Assembly (NCBI RefSeq): GCF_047675955.1
Contig: NC_132931.1
Coordinates: 930,001 to 994,000 of the forward strand
Source of the DNA: Chlorocebus sabaeus
Lineage: Eukaryota; Chordata; Mammalia; Primates; Cercopithecidae
Length of the DNA stretch: 64,000 bases
Reading direction: 5' to 3'
Within the stretch, counting starts at the first letter, position 1. Every line of letters starts with the position of its first letter. The notes below the pieces were generated by a model. It was not told where the DNA came from. It made no database searches and saw only the letters and a list, made by a program, of their open reading frames with translations. The position numbers were made by a program, and so were the translations under genes. Of the stretch, positions 43,947-52,576 are shown in pieces.

Positions 43947-46900
43947 AGGCTAGGCACAGTGGCTCATGGGTGCCTGTAATCCTAGCTACTCGGGAGGCTA
44001 AGGCAGGAGAATCACTTGAACCCGGGAGGCAGAGGTTGTAGTGTGCCAAGATCACGCCACCGCACTCCAGCCTAGGCAACACAGTGAGACTCCATCTCAA
44101 AAATAAAAATAAATAAATAGAAAACCACAATGTGGGTGGGTATTTGGTCCCCTGAATGTCCAGGTATAGACGGCCTTGCCATTGGGCTGGACGGGAGGCT
44201 GATCTTGAACAGCACACGCCCACCCCAGCCAGCCGCCTGCCAGGGTCTCCTCCCCAACCTAGCCGAGGGCAGGCAGGGGGCACTCACTTCAAGTAGTAGC
44301 CGGCAGATTCTAGGTGGGACGCAGGCTCGTTGGCCACAGACCACATCACGACGGCGGGGTGGTTCTTGTCCCTGCGCACCACTTCCTCCATCACCCGCAT
44401 GTGGTTCTGCAGGGACACGTTGTTGAAGAACTGCCTGCAGGCCAGGAGGGAAGGGACAGAGGGTCATGGTGCAGCCCACGGGCTGGGCAGGTGGAGCAGG
44501 TGCACAGCGGGAACTCACGGCAGCTCCAGGCCCACGCCAGGACACTCATCGATGACCACAATCCCATAGCGGTCACACATCTGCAGCACTTCCTCGGCGT
44601 AGGGGTAGTGGCTGGTGCGGAAGGCATTGGCACCAAGCCAGCGAAGCAGGTTGAAATCCTTCACCAGCAGCGGCCAGTCGAAGCCCTTCCCTCGGATCTA
44701 AGGGACAGCAGAACTGAATGACCCGTCCCTGTCAAAGGTGCACTTTCTCCAAGAGCCAGGACCCTGGAGAGCCACCCCACGAGTCCCCTCTCCATTTGGA
44801 GCCATTTGCCTCATTGCCCTGAGCTGCCCTCAACTACAGGACACAGGGAAGGTGAAAGTGGAGGGTGACCAGAAGCAGCCCCCACAAGGACCCAGGAGCC
44901 CCAACGCACGTCCGCATCCTCATGCTTGTTGACACCGTGGAAATAGAAAGGTTTCCCATTGATGAGGAACTGGCTTTTGTTGACATTCACAGTGCGGATC
45001 CCCACAGGGAGGGTGTAGAAGTCAGACACAGGCCCCAGTGATGTCTGTGCAGTCAGCCGCACCTACAACAACCAAAGCACCAGGTGTGAGCACCCCAACA
45101 GCCTGAGCCCTCTGCCAGGAAGGCCCCTCGTGCACCCCAGCAGCTGCCCCTGGGCCTGTAAGCAGAGATGCAGCAATCAGAGGCTCTGCCCTTCCCTGGC
45201 TGACCCTGGGGAAGTGCCCTTCAAAATGGGGCCTTCCCTGGGGCCTTCCCCTTGACCAGACAAGGAGGCTCATGCCGGGAGTTCTCACACTTTTGGAGGC
45301 TAAGGCAGGAGGATCACTTGAGTCCAGGAACTCAAGACCAGCCTGGCGACAGACTGCAACCCATCTCTATTAAAAAAAATTTTTTTTTTTTTGACGCCGT
45401 CTCACTCTGTCCCCCAGGCTGGACTGCAGTGGTGTGATCTCAGCTCACTGCAACCTCTGCCTCCTGAGTTCAAGCAATTCTCCTGCCTCAGCCTCCCGAG
45501 TAGCTGGAATTACAAGTGTGCACCACCATGCCCAGCAAATTGTCATATTTTTAGTAGAGATGGGGTTTCACTATGTTGGCCAGGCTGGTCTCAAACTCCT
45601 GGCCTCAAGTAATCCATCTGCCTTAGCCTCCCAAAATGCTGGGATTATAGGCATGAGCCACCATGGCCAGCCTACAAAAATTTTTTCTTTAATTAGCCAG
45701 GCATGGCGGCATGTGCCTGTAGTCCCAGCTACTCAGGAGACCAAGGTAGGAGGATTGCTGCAGGCTGAGAGCTCAAGGCTGCAGTAAGCTGTGATCAGGC
45801 CACTGCACTCTAGCTGGGGTGACAGAGTGAGACCATCTCAAAAACAAAACAACAACAACAAAAAAAACTGGGCCTCCCACCAAGGGTGAGAAACATCAGA
45901 AAGCTCAGAGGACCACGCTGCCCGTTCACCTGTCCTGGGCTCCTGCTGAAGCCAAGGTCACCAAATGCAGGCAAAAGACCTCCCTTGGGCAAGCCCCAAA
46001 CCACCATTACCTCCAACGAGTACAGATAGGCGGGGCGTTTGTGCATCAGGTATGGCCACCAGAGCCTGGCACCCGGCACCTTCAGCTGGCCCTGGGTGCC
46101 TGTCCCGTTCGCCACGAGTTTGTTTTCTGCATCCAGAAGACGCACTTCCAACTCGAACAGGTTACTGCCCTTGACAGAGATCTGGTAATTCACCAGCCCT
46201 GCGAGAAACGAGAGAGAGCAGGGCTGAGGGAGGGACACGACCTGAGTGGCACAAACGGGAGTGCCCTGCAGCCACTGCTGCCAGGAAGCCATTTGTTTCT
46301 GTTGCTTTTTTTAAGTTAATTTTTTCATTATTTTTTTGAGATGGAGTCTCACTCTGTCCCCCAGGCTGGAAGCTCACTGCAACCTCCACCTTTGGGGTTC
46401 AGGTGATTCTCCTGCCTCAGCCTCCCAAGTACCTAGAATTATAGGCTTGTACCACCATGCTTGGTGAATTTTTGTATCTTTAGTAGAGATGGGGTTTTGT
46501 CATACTGGCCAGGCTGCTCTAGAACCCCTGACCTTAGGTGATCCACCCACCTTGGCCTCCCAAAGTGCTGGGATTACAGGTGTGAGCCACCGCACCCAGT
46601 ACTTTTTTTAATTGAAAAAAAGGTATTTTTGGGCCAGGCACAGTGGTCAGACCTGTAATCCCAACACTTGGGGAGGCTGAGGTGGGAGGATCGCTTGATC
46701 CCAGGAGTTCAAGACCAGCCTGGGTAACACAGGGAAACCACTTCTTCCCTAAAAACACAAACAATCAGCCGGGCGTGCTGGTGCGTGCTTGCAGCCCCAG
46801 CAGCCCCAGCAGCCCCAGCTACTTGGGAGGCTGAAGTGGGAGGATTTGTTGAGCCAGGAGTTCGGGGCTGCAGTGAGCTATGATCTTGAGGCAGGGTAGG

Positions 46901-49900
46901 TAGTCAAGAAGTGACTGTGTCCTTTGGACATGCCAGCCACGGCGTTGAGACACGTGACGTGTGAACACGCATGTACAGCTACTGCGCATGTGCAGCACCC
47001 AGAGGACAGCCCAGAACGTGCTTACAGTAACACCTCTTCCCAGCTCCTTAGGAATTCATCATGGAAGACACCCAGAAAGGGAGTTTCCCCAGTAATAATC
47101 GGCGCTGTCTCATCCTTACGAGCAGCCTGTCCTGAATTCTGTGTCTCAGGGTGAACCGTGTGTTTTGCACTTCACTGTTTTTTTTGAGTTGGGGTGTCGC
47201 TCTATCACCCAGGCTGGAGTGCAGTGTTGCAATCTCAGCTCACTGCAACCTCCACCTCCCGGGTTCAAGCAATTCTCCCATCTCAACCTCCTGAGTAGCT
47301 GGGATTGCAGGCTCACACCACAATGCCCAGCTAATGTTGGCTAGGCTGGTTTGAACTTCTGAGCCCAAGTGATCCACCCGCCTTGGCCTCCAAAAGTGCT
47401 GGGATGACAGGCATGAGCCACTGCACCCAGGCTATTCTAAACTTTACTTCCAAAATACTTTTCCTGAGCAATAAATTGCTCTATGCTCCATTGCCTTTGC
47501 TGTGTGATTCTTCTTTCAATTCTTTTTTATTTATTTATTTTTTCAGACAGGGTCTCACTATGTTGCCCAGGCTGGTCTTGAACTTTGCAGCTCAAGCAAT
47601 CTGCCCACCTTGGACTCCCAAAGTGCTGGGATGACAGGCATTAGCCACCACACCCAGCCTAAATTCTTTTAAACTTAGAACTGCGGCCCCACAACAGCTG
47701 TCAGTAGTCTCACCACTGCACTCTAGCCTGGGCCACAGTGCAAGGCCTCATCTCAGAAAGAGAAAAAGACATATTTTTAAAAAAGAAAAAAACTTAAAAC
47801 AAAGATTTTTCTTAAATACAGGATATCCCAGGCCAGGTGTGGTGGCTCACACCTGTAATCCCAGCATTTTGGGAGGATGAGGCACATGGATCCAGAAGTC
47901 AGGAGTTCGAACCAGCCTGGCCAACATGGTGAAACCCTGTTTCTATTAAAAATACAAAAATTAGCTGGGCATGGTGGCACACGCCTGAGGTCCCAGCTGC
48001 TCGGGAGGCTGAGGCAGGAAAATTGCTTGAACCCGGGAGGCAGAGGTTGCTGAGCCAAGATCATGCCACCATACTCCATCCTGGGCAACAGAGCACGACT
48101 CCGTCTCAAAAAACAAACAAACAAACAAACAAAACAAAACCAAAAAAAAGCACACAGTGTATCCCAGCTGGGTGAGGTGGCTCACACCTGTAATCCTTGC
48201 ACTTTGGCAGGTTGAGGAGGGTGGATCACCTGAGGTTAGGAGTTCAAGACCAATCAGGCCAACATGATTTAGTAGAGGGTTTAGTAGAAACCCCGTCTCT
48301 ACTAAAAAAAAAATACAAAAATTATCCAGGCCTGGTGGTGGATGCCTGTAATCCCAGCTACTCGGGGGGTTGACGCAGGAGAATCACTTGAACCCAGGAG
48401 GCAGAGTTTGCAGTGGGCCGAGATCGCACCATTGCCCTCCAGCCTGGCGACAGAGAGAGACTCCATCTCAAAAAACAAAAAGAGAGAGAGAGAGAGAGAG
48501 AAAGAAAGACAGGGTCTCCCTCTGTTGCCCAGACCAGAGTGCAGTGGCATGGTCATAGCTCACTGCACCCAGGCTCAAGTGATTCTCCTGCCTCAGCAGC
48601 TGGGACTACTGGTATGCATCACCATGCCTGGCTAATTTTTAAATTTTTTGTGGTGATGGCCTCGCTATGTTGCTCAGGCTGATCTTGAACTACTGGCCTC
48701 AAGTGATCCTTCTACCAGGGCCTCCTTGCAAAGTGCTGGATGACAGGTGTGAGCCACCATGCCCGGCCCCCCGAAGCTGCCTGTTCCTTGAGCATGACGT
48801 GTAGCAAGGGGAGCTGGAGTGAGGGCAGCACAGTGGTGAAGGGACACGACTGCCACCCTGAGCTGTGTGATGTTAGGCCAGACCCCTCTTCTCCAAGGGA
48901 GGTCAACCACACGGGTGATTTCGGGAGCCCGTGCCCACTCAGACAGCCTGGAATTTAGCTTTGTAGGTGGATGGGAACCTGTGAGGGTTTAGAGATGCTG
49001 GGAGCACCTTTTTCCTGGGAGAGCTTTCCAAACAGGGAACAAACAGAGCCACCCTGGGCCCCACTGAGGGAGGATCCTACCAGAAGCCCTCACCACTGTC
49101 GTGCTCCACGCCGGTGGTGACGGTGATGTCATCGATGTAGGCGGTGGGTGTCGTGTACAGAAGCACAGACCGCTGCAGTCCCGCGTAGTTGAAGAAGTCA
49201 AAGTATATGTTCTGGACAAAGTAACCCTTGGGATAGCTAGAGTGGGAGGACTATGGTTCGCTGGGCCCTTGCCCTGGGTCCCTTGACCTCAGCTCACATG
49301 CCTCCCAGCCTCCCCAGATCCAGGGCCTCCACTCTGCAAAGGCCACCCTGTCCCTAGCAGGAAGACCACGGGGTGGGGCGGGAAGGTGGGTGCGTGCAAT
49401 GGAAGCAGGATGGCACCCACCTGGAGGTGTCGTTCTTGTATTGGATGGTCCCTGGTGGCAGGGTGGTGGGGGTGAGTGTGTTGTCGATGGCGATAGTGAT
49501 GCGGAGCTGGGAGGACAGGGGCCTCACCTGGACCAGGTTGCTGATGTCGGCTTCAAAGGGGAGGTAGCCCCCCTCATGCTCTAGCGTGTGGACCCCATTC
49601 ACCCACTGCAGACACAGGAGACATGGGGAGGGGGTCAGGGCATGAGGAGAGGCCCAGCTGTCGGGCACTCCCCCATATAACCTGCAGCATGGGGCTCTGG
49701 GGCCTGCCCATCAGACAGGAAGAATGGCATCCCAATGGGGTAGATCAGGCCACCTCACCATCCCACCCTGGCAGACAGGCTGTGGGTGGCAGCTGGGGGT
49801 CCCACGCCGTGCAACAGCCGTGCCTACCCACCCTGCCTGCTCCTGACCGCACTGACCACGATGGCATAGGCGTGGGCACTGCCAATCCTCAGCACCACTC

Positions 49901-50815
49901 TTATGTTCAGGTCCTGGGTCCATCGCTCCGGCAGGATCACCTCCCGTTCATACCACACCCAGCCTACAAAATGCCGCAGACGCCAGTCCTGGCTGATGTC
50001 GTTGAAGCTGGAGGGAACTGGCATGTCCAGGGTGGGGCCTGACTGTGGAGAGAAGGGCCGGGCTCAGCTCCTAGGCCCCCAAAGGGATCCGGGACCAGTG
50101 TGCTGCACAGCTGTGTCCCAGGCTTAGTGCAAAAGCCCTGACACATTGTGAGGACTCTTGGCGGAACAGACAGATAACTTGCTGATAACAGGTCAATTGC
50201 CAGGGCGGTTTGTGCACCTGGGCCAGGGGAGCCAGGAGTTCCTCCTCAGAGTGGATGGGGCCCAACAGCTCCCAAGACAGGAGCAAGCCCAGGGCCACAT
50301 CCCAGCCAGAGGCAAGAAGGTTCAGACCTGTGACTAAGAGGCAGATGGTCCACTGCCTGTCACAGGGAGGAGGGCTAGTTGGGATGGGGGGAACTTTGCT
50401 TAGGACACTGTGAGTGGGGCACACACTGGCACCCAGCCCCCTCCTCTCTCCCTCCTGTACTGAATGCTGCAAAGTCGGAAAAAGAGGATATAGACCTCAC
50501 CGGGTCCCACTTCTCTGCTGACCACATCCAAGTCAGGAGGGGAACAGGGGTAGCGTCCTTGGTCTGATGTCAGGTCCTGTCCTCTATCTGAACCATGAAA
50601 ACCAAGGGACCTTCCCTCCACAGCAGAGCTGACTTCAGGAGGTCTAAACTGTCCCCTCCTCCTGATCCCCGGGCCCAGTTCTGTGCAGCACCTGTCGCTC
50701 TGGCCTGACAAGTGTGTGGGTGGCTCATGACTGTAATCAGCGCTTTGGGAGGTCAACGTGGGAGGATGGTTTGAGGCCAGGAGTTTGAGACCAGCCTGGG
50801 TAATGGAGTGAGACT

Positions 50816-50854
<39 letters not shown>

Positions 50855-51288
50855 TTGAGACAGAGTCTCGCTCTGTTGCCAGGCTGGAGTACAGTGGCGG
50901 GATCTCGGACTCATTGCAAGCTCCGCCTCCCCGGTTAATGCCATTCTCCTGCCTCAGCATCCCTAGTAGCTGGGACTACAGGCACCCACCACCACACCCA
51001 GATAATTTTTTTGTATTTTTAGTAGAGACGGGGTTTCACCATGTTAGCCAGGATGGTTTTGATCTCCTACCTTGTAATCCACCCGCCTCGACCTCCCAAA
51101 GTGCTGGGATTACAGGCGTGAGCCACCACACTCGTCTAATTTTTATATTTTTAGTAGAGACGAGGTTTCACCATGTTATGTTGGCCAGCCTGGTCTCAAA
51201 CTCCTGGCCTCAGGTGATTCACCTGCCTCCGCCTCCCAAAGTGCTGGGATAACAGGCGTGAGCCACTGAGCCTGGATAAGGTTTTGTG

Positions 51289-51319
<31 letters not shown>

Positions 51320-51958
51320 CACTTAGCTAGGCGTGGTGGCCCCAGCTAAACTGCAAGACTGGGGCGGGAGAACTGCTGGAGCTCAGAAGTTAGGATGGCG
51401 CCACTCCCCTCCAGCCTGGGAGACAGGGGCAAACCCAATCTCAAAAAAATTTTTTTAAATTAAAAATAAATATTAAAAGGAAGGACACTGCCCAAGCTCA
51501 GCCTTCGCCTCGGGAAGGGGCTGGGCAGGAGCCTTTTCTCCTCCTCCTGCCTCCTCCACCCTGGCCCTCCAGGGTGCTCCTGTTCCCACGTCCCCCAACC
51601 CCACGCCCCCTAAGTCCGTTGACCTTTAACCTCCTGCGGGCTCCCAGCTCCGGGAAGCCCAGGGGAAGGAGCCTGCGGGGGGGCTCGGGCTCCCCAACTC
51701 CCATCGCCGGGCTTCCGGGCGCCTCCCGGCCCTGACCCCAGATCGCACCTCCCACAGCGGCCGCCGGTACCACTGCTCCTCGAAGCCCCGCCGTCGGTTG
51801 TGGGAGAAGTCAGCGCGGAAGCTCCAGAGGCCGTCCAGCTCCTTGCGCTCCCGCGACGGGGTCTCCCGGGGGTACAGCATCCCGCCCTGCAGCGCCAGCG
51901 CGCAGCCCCACAACAGCGGCCCGAGCGCCGCCCAGGCCACCGCCGTCCTCCGGGCCAT
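30706..51958 (-). CDS. GUSB: Beta-glucuronidase, complete 12-exon gene
   Basis: Lysosomal glycoside hydrolase (family 2) that removes terminal beta-D-glucuronate from glycosaminoglycans and glucuronides; works as a tetramer. Twelve exons join to 1956 bases, giving 651 residues, the normal primate length. All introns have GT-AG borders and correct phases; no stop or frameshift. Order: signal peptide about 1-22, sugar-binding jelly roll to about 225, Ig-like domain to about 342, then TIM barrel. The acid/base Glu451 (in VMWSVANEP), nucleophile Glu540 (in IIQSEYGAE) and Tyr504 are present. N-glycosylation sites Asn272, Asn420 and Asn631 remain, but the usual Asn173 site is Asp and a new Asn190-Asp-Thr appears. 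Promoter is a CpG island at the right end. It looks functional; expression is not shown. Confidence 0.96.
30978..31259 (-). mobile_element. Alu (reverse)
   Basis: Diverged; same orientation as GUSB transcription. T-run at 31123-31139 marks the mid linker. Confidence 0.85.
31412..31522 (+). mobile_element. Alu fragment
   Basis: Left arm with an internal gap after gcctgtaatg; the next Alu inserts at its A-rich linker. Confidence 0.75.
31523..31820 (+). mobile_element. Alu
   Basis: Plus-oriented; ends in a C-rich then A-rich tail. Confidence 0.88.
31821..32365 (-). other. GUSB: GUSB intron 11, unique part
   Basis: No exon or repeat recognised; contains fortuitous open frames without family resemblance. 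Confidence 0.5.
32366..32389 (-). mobile_element. Alu start, interrupted
   Basis: T-rich start of a reverse Alu; the rest is at 32693-32966. The break repeats agtctca. Confidence 0.8.
32390..32692 (+). mobile_element. Alu nested in reverse Alu
   Basis: Plus-oriented Alu in a head-on nest; A-tail at 32673-32692. Confidence 0.88.
32693..32966 (-). mobile_element. Alu (reverse), remainder
   Basis: Continues from agtctcactctatc to gtgagccaccgcgtccagcc. Confidence 0.88.
32967..33353 (-). other. GUSB: GUSB intron 11, unique part
   Basis: Nothing recognised. Confidence 0.5.
33354..33641 (-). mobile_element. Alu (reverse)
   Basis: Reverse Alu of older type with a short T-rich start; ends caccatgcccggcc. 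Confidence 0.85.
33642..34109 (-). other. GUSB: GUSB intron 11 start, unique
   Basis: Non-repeat intron sequence next to the exon 11 donor. Confidence 0.5.
34110..34245 (-). CDS. GUSB: GUSB exon 11
   Basis: Residues 552-597 (DPPLMFTEEYQKSLLEQ...). 136 bases, donor gtaagt, acceptor aatcccag. Encodes barrel strands up to WNFADFMTEQ. Confidence 0.96.
34246..34567 (-). other. GUSB: GUSB intron 10 end, unique
   Basis: No element recognised. Confidence 0.45.
34568..34858 (+). mobile_element. Alu
   Basis: Older plus Alu ending in (TA)n. Confidence 0.87.
34901..35180 (+). mobile_element. Alu
   Basis: Plus-oriented; preceded by (ATTAA)/(ACTAA) tail-like sequence at 34866-34898. Confidence 0.87.
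35311..35599 (-). mobile_element. Alu (reverse)
   Basis: T-run plus (GTT)n tail then gaaacaaggtctcactc. Confidence 0.87.
35661..35957 (+). mobile_element. Alu
   Basis: Plus-oriented, A-tail 35944-35956. Confidence 0.88.
36239..36541 (+). mobile_element. Alu
   Basis: Plus-oriented with small internal deletions; A-rich tail 36512-36541. Confidence 0.87.
36544..36683 (+). mobile_element. Alu left monomer (FLAM-like)
   Basis: Single arm ending in an A-rich tail. Confidence 0.75.
36921..37210 (+). mobile_element. Alu
   Basis: Older plus-oriented dimer. Confidence 0.86.
37477..37653 (-). CDS. GUSB: GUSB exon 10 (nucleophile exon)
   Basis: 177 bases, residues 493-551. Contains Tyr504 (NSYYSWY) and the nucleophile Glu540 (QSEYGAE). 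Donor gtaagt, acceptor gtcctag. Confidence 0.97.
37752..37868 (+). mobile_element. Alu fragment
   Basis: Starts at tgtaatcccagcactctgg; one arm only. Confidence 0.75.
37874..38028 (+). mobile_element. Alu left monomer
   Basis: One arm ending in an (AAAC)n tail. Confidence 0.75.
38029..38368 (-). other. GUSB: GUSB intron 9, unique part
   Basis: Nothing recognised. Confidence 0.45.
38369..38666 (-). mobile_element. Alu (reverse)
   Basis: Flanked by cacagagaatctt on both sides (target-site duplication). Confidence 0.92.
38878..39167 (+). mobile_element. Alu
   Basis: Flanked by aaaaatgct/aagaatgtt-like repeats; A-tail 39155-39166. Confidence 0.88.
39180..39481 (+). mobile_element. Alu
   Basis: Older plus-oriented dimer. 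Confidence 0.86.
39482..39789 (-). other. GUSB: GUSB intron 9, unique part
   Basis: Nothing recognised. Confidence 0.45.
39790..39941 (+). mobile_element. Alu left monomer (FLAM-like)
   Basis: Single arm then A-rich tail. Confidence 0.78.
40045..40129 (-). CDS. GUSB: GUSB exon 9
   Basis: 85 bases, residues 464-492 (MAIAHTKALDPSRPVTFV...). Donor gtgagc, acceptor gtggacag. Reads TRTNYAADKG, where human as I recall has SNSNYAADKG. Confidence 0.95.
40231..40548 (+). mobile_element. Alu
   Basis: Plus-oriented; (AAAC)n and A-rich tail 40517-40548. Confidence 0.9.
40549..40945 (-). other. GUSB: GUSB intron 8, unique part
   Basis: Nothing recognised. Confidence 0.45.
40946..41072 (+). mobile_element. 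Alu left arm, interrupted
   Basis: Left arm whose right arm resumes at 41371 after a nested Alu. Confidence 0.75.
41073..41370 (+). mobile_element. Alu nested in older Alu
   Basis: Plus-oriented; inserted with aatttaaa-type repeats on both sides. Confidence 0.83.
41371..41540 (+). mobile_element. Alu right arm of interrupted element
   Basis: Resumes at ttagcctggcatggcagtgc. Confidence 0.75.
41654..41968 (+). mobile_element. Alu
   Basis: Plus-oriented; A-tail extended to (GAA)n at 41943-41965; flanked by gaaacggccc/gaaatggccc. Confidence 0.92.
42082..42426 (-). mobile_element. Alu (reverse) with expanded (TG)n tail
   Basis: The poly-T tail contains (GTTT)n and a pure TG run at 42101-42132; flanked by tagactg repeats. 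Confidence 0.9.
42427..43016 (-). other. GUSB: GUSB intron 8, unique part
   Basis: Non-repeat sequence; open frames on both strands here have no family resemblance. Confidence 0.5.
43017..43155 (+). mobile_element. Alu A (outer of three-level nest), left arm
   Basis: Runs to caaaaattagc, which recurs at 43760 where its right arm resumes. Confidence 0.8.
43156..43286 (+). mobile_element. Alu B (middle of nest), left arm
   Basis: Inserted in Alu A; runs to gcaaaagt, which recurs at 43584. Confidence 0.82.
43287..43582 (+). mobile_element. Alu C (inner of nest)
   Basis: Complete; (CAA)n tail; flanked by gcaaaagt on both sides. Confidence 0.88.
43583..43759 (+). mobile_element. Alu B right arm
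   Basis: Resumes with gcaaaagtcagcgggcg and ends in an (AAAC)-type tail. Confidence 0.82.
43760..43944 (+). mobile_element. Alu A right arm
   Basis: Resumes with gcaaaaattagctgagtg; A-tail 43915-43944. Confidence 0.82.
43945..44115 (+). mobile_element. Alu, left arm mostly deleted
   Basis: Jumps from ggctcatggg directly to the right arm. Confidence 0.83.
44288..44434 (-). CDS. GUSB: GUSB exon 8 (acid/base exon)
   Basis: 147 bases, residues 415-464. Contains glycosylation site Asn420 (NNVS) and the catalytic Glu451 in MWSVANEP. Donor gtgagt. Confidence 0.97.
44519..44697 (-). CDS. GUSB: GUSB exon 7
   Basis: 179 bases, residues 356-415 (IRGKGFDWPLLVKDF...). Includes NAFRTSHYPY and VVIDECPG of the active-site barrel. 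Residue 413 is Glu in GLELP, where I recall Ala in human. Confidence 0.96.
44910..45062 (-). CDS. GUSB: GUSB exon 6
   Basis: 153 bases, residues 305-355 (VRLTAQTSLGPVSDFYTLP...), ending in NKHEDAD. Donor gtgcgt is weaker than consensus. Confidence 0.95.
45258..45379 (+). mobile_element. Alu left arm, interrupted
   Basis: Old Alu whose right arm resumes at 45674 after a reverse Alu. Confidence 0.72.
45380..45673 (-). mobile_element. Alu (reverse) nested in plus Alu
   Basis: T-run 45379-45391 then gacgccgtctcactc; complete. Confidence 0.9.
45674..45868 (+). mobile_element. Alu right arm of interrupted element
   Basis: Resumes at attagccaggcatggcgg; (AAC)n tail. Confidence 0.8.
46011..46198 (-). 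CDS. GUSB: GUSB exon 5
   Basis: 188 bases, residues 242-304 of the Ig-like domain. Glycosylation site Asn272-Gly-Thr retained. Reads MHKRPAYLY, Lys where I recall Glu in human. Confidence 0.96.
46320..46600 (-). mobile_element. Alu (reverse)
   Basis: Short deletion in the left arm; ends cgcacccag. Confidence 0.88.
46632..46888 (+). mobile_element. Alu, 3' truncated
   Basis: Has a triplicated cagccccag unit at 46793-46818 and stops after gagctatgatc. Confidence 0.82.
47177..47432 (-). mobile_element. Alu (reverse), internally deleted
   Basis: Lacks the mid-linker (jumps from gctaatg to ttggctaggctgg). Confidence 0.83.
47523..47660 (-). mobile_element. Alu monomer (reverse)
   Basis: Single arm preceded by a (TTTA)-rich tail. 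Confidence 0.78.
47705..47770 (+). mobile_element. Alu 3' end fragment
   Basis: Only the cactgcactctagcctggg end and tail. Confidence 0.7.
47831..48150 (+). mobile_element. Alu
   Basis: Plus-oriented; (AAAC)n tail 48108-48150; flanked by gtatcccag/gatatcccag. Confidence 0.9.
48166..48507 (+). mobile_element. Alu with (AG)n tail
   Basis: Contains a short internal duplication (tttagtagagggtttagtag) and ends in (AG)n at 48481-48501. Confidence 0.88.
48508..48767 (-). mobile_element. Alu (reverse)
   Basis: Directly tail to tail with the preceding plus Alu; ends accatgcccggcc. Confidence 0.86.
48768..49093 (-). other. GUSB: GUSB intron 4 start, unique
   Basis: Nothing recognised. Confidence 0.45.
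49094..49236 (-). CDS. GUSB: GUSB exon 4
   Basis: 143 bases, residues 194-242 (YPKGYFVQNIYFDFFNYAGLQ...). The split first codon makes Ser194, where I recall Lys in human. Confidence 0.96.
49421..49605 (-). CDS. GUSB: GUSB exon 3
   Basis: 185 bases, residues 133-194 (WVNGVHTLEHEGGYLPF...). Residue 173 is Asp (GAC), so the Asn173 glycosylation site is lost; Asn190-Asp-Thr creates a new sequon. Confidence 0.96.
49857..50042 (-). CDS. GUSB: GUSB exon 2
   Basis: 186 bases, residues 71-132 (SGPTLDMPVPSSFNDISQDW...). Donor gtcagt, acceptor tctccacag. Confidence 0.96.
50043..50707 (-). other. GUSB: GUSB intron 1, unique part
   Basis: Non-repeat sequence with no recognised element. Confidence 0.5.
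50708..50812 (+). mobile_element. Alu left-arm fragment
   Basis: Diverged left arm ending in gcctgggtaatggagtgagac, with the next element inserted after it. Confidence 0.7.
50814..50856 (+). repeat. (TTTA)n microsatellite
   Basis: About ten ttta units forming the tail of the following reverse Alu. Confidence 0.92.
50857..51137 (-). mobile_element. Alu (reverse)
   Basis: Starts gagacagagtctcgctctg, ends gagccaccacactcgtc. Confidence 0.9.
51138..51277 (-). mobile_element. Alu fragment (reverse)
   Basis: One further reverse segment from taatttttatatttttag to cactgagcctgga. Confidence 0.78.
51284..51320 (+). repeat. (TG)n and poly-T
   Basis: TG run followed by an 18-base T-run. Confidence 0.88.
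51322..51468 (+). mobile_element. Alu fragment
   Basis: Diverged right arm (agctaggcgtggtgg ... ctccagcctgggagacagg). Confidence 0.72.
51749..51958 (-). CDS. GUSB: GUSB exon 1, coding part
   Basis: 210 bases, residues 1-70. Start ATG at 51956-51958 opens a hydrophobic signal peptide (AVAWAALGPLLWGCALA), then LQGGMLYP and the FRADFSHNRRRGFEEQWYRR segment. Donor gtgcga. The start agrees with the family length. Confidence 0.96.
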
Positions 51959-52545
51959 GCTTCCCGCTCTCCCGCTCGGCCACCATCTGCGGGGTTAAGA
52001 GCAGCGCAGGAGGTGCCCCTAGGGCGGGTCGGGAGACACGGGCAGGTGGCGTGACGCCCCCGAGGCCGTCGGCGCAATCTTGGTTCAGGACGAGTGCCAG
52101 GCCTGGAGGGGCGGGGCGGGGCGGGGCGGGGATGGGCGCTGCCCAGGGGGGCCTGTGGCTGGAACCCCAGGCTAGGCCTTTGGGGAAACGGGACCCTCAC
52201 CCTCAGCCCCAGCTAAGAAGGGCGAGATCTGCTCCCCATCCCGGCCCAGGCTAGACGATCCAGGGTCGCAGGCCAGAACAGAACCCCTGAGATCGGTGGG
52301 ATCCCCCTGTTTCTTCAAGGAGCACCTCCACTTGCTTTCCCCAGCAGGAATTCAAGGAGGCCTCAGCAGAGCCTCTTCCATACCTGTCAGATGCAGCCTC
52401 TTGTCCTTAGGATGCAGCCATAGCCTTGATCCTGGGCCTCTGGGGCCCTGACCCTAATCCAGGGGCCAAGAACTCCCTCTTGGTGTTGCAGGCACATAAA
52501 GATGCAGGGACAGAGGCCAGGAACAGTAACCCCAGCACTTTGGGA
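51959..52545 (-). promoter_or_regulatory. GUSB: GUSB CpG-island promoter and 5' flank
   Basis: GC- and CpG-rich, TATA-less region upstream of the GUSB start codon, with GC boxes at 52107-52132 and a tgacgccc element near 52051. It is paralogous to 1-546. The transcription start is probably 25-110 bases upstream of the ATG (inference). Confidence 0.85.
52107..52132. promoter_or_regulatory. GUSB: Sp1-type GC-box cluster, GUSB promoter
   Basis: Four overlapping gggcggggc units about 150 bases from the start codon. One unit more regular than the duplicate at 131-153. Confidence 0.7.
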
Positions 52546-52576
52546 ACCAGAGGGGGGCGGATCACTTGAGGCCAGT
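52516..52576 (+). mobile_element. Alu 5' fragment at duplication junction
   Basis: Corresponds to the Alu start at 547-635 but stops after gaggccag, where VKORC1L1 intron sequence begins. Confidence 0.82.

Noticed and set aside
30706..51958. GUSB as one of the known GUSB pseudogene fragments
   Set aside because: All 12 exons, phases, splice sites and 651 codons are intact, with both catalytic glutamates.
51610..52200. 196-codon - strand frame over GUSB exon 1 and promoter
   Set aside because: It is GC-rich and out of frame with the true exon 1 product.
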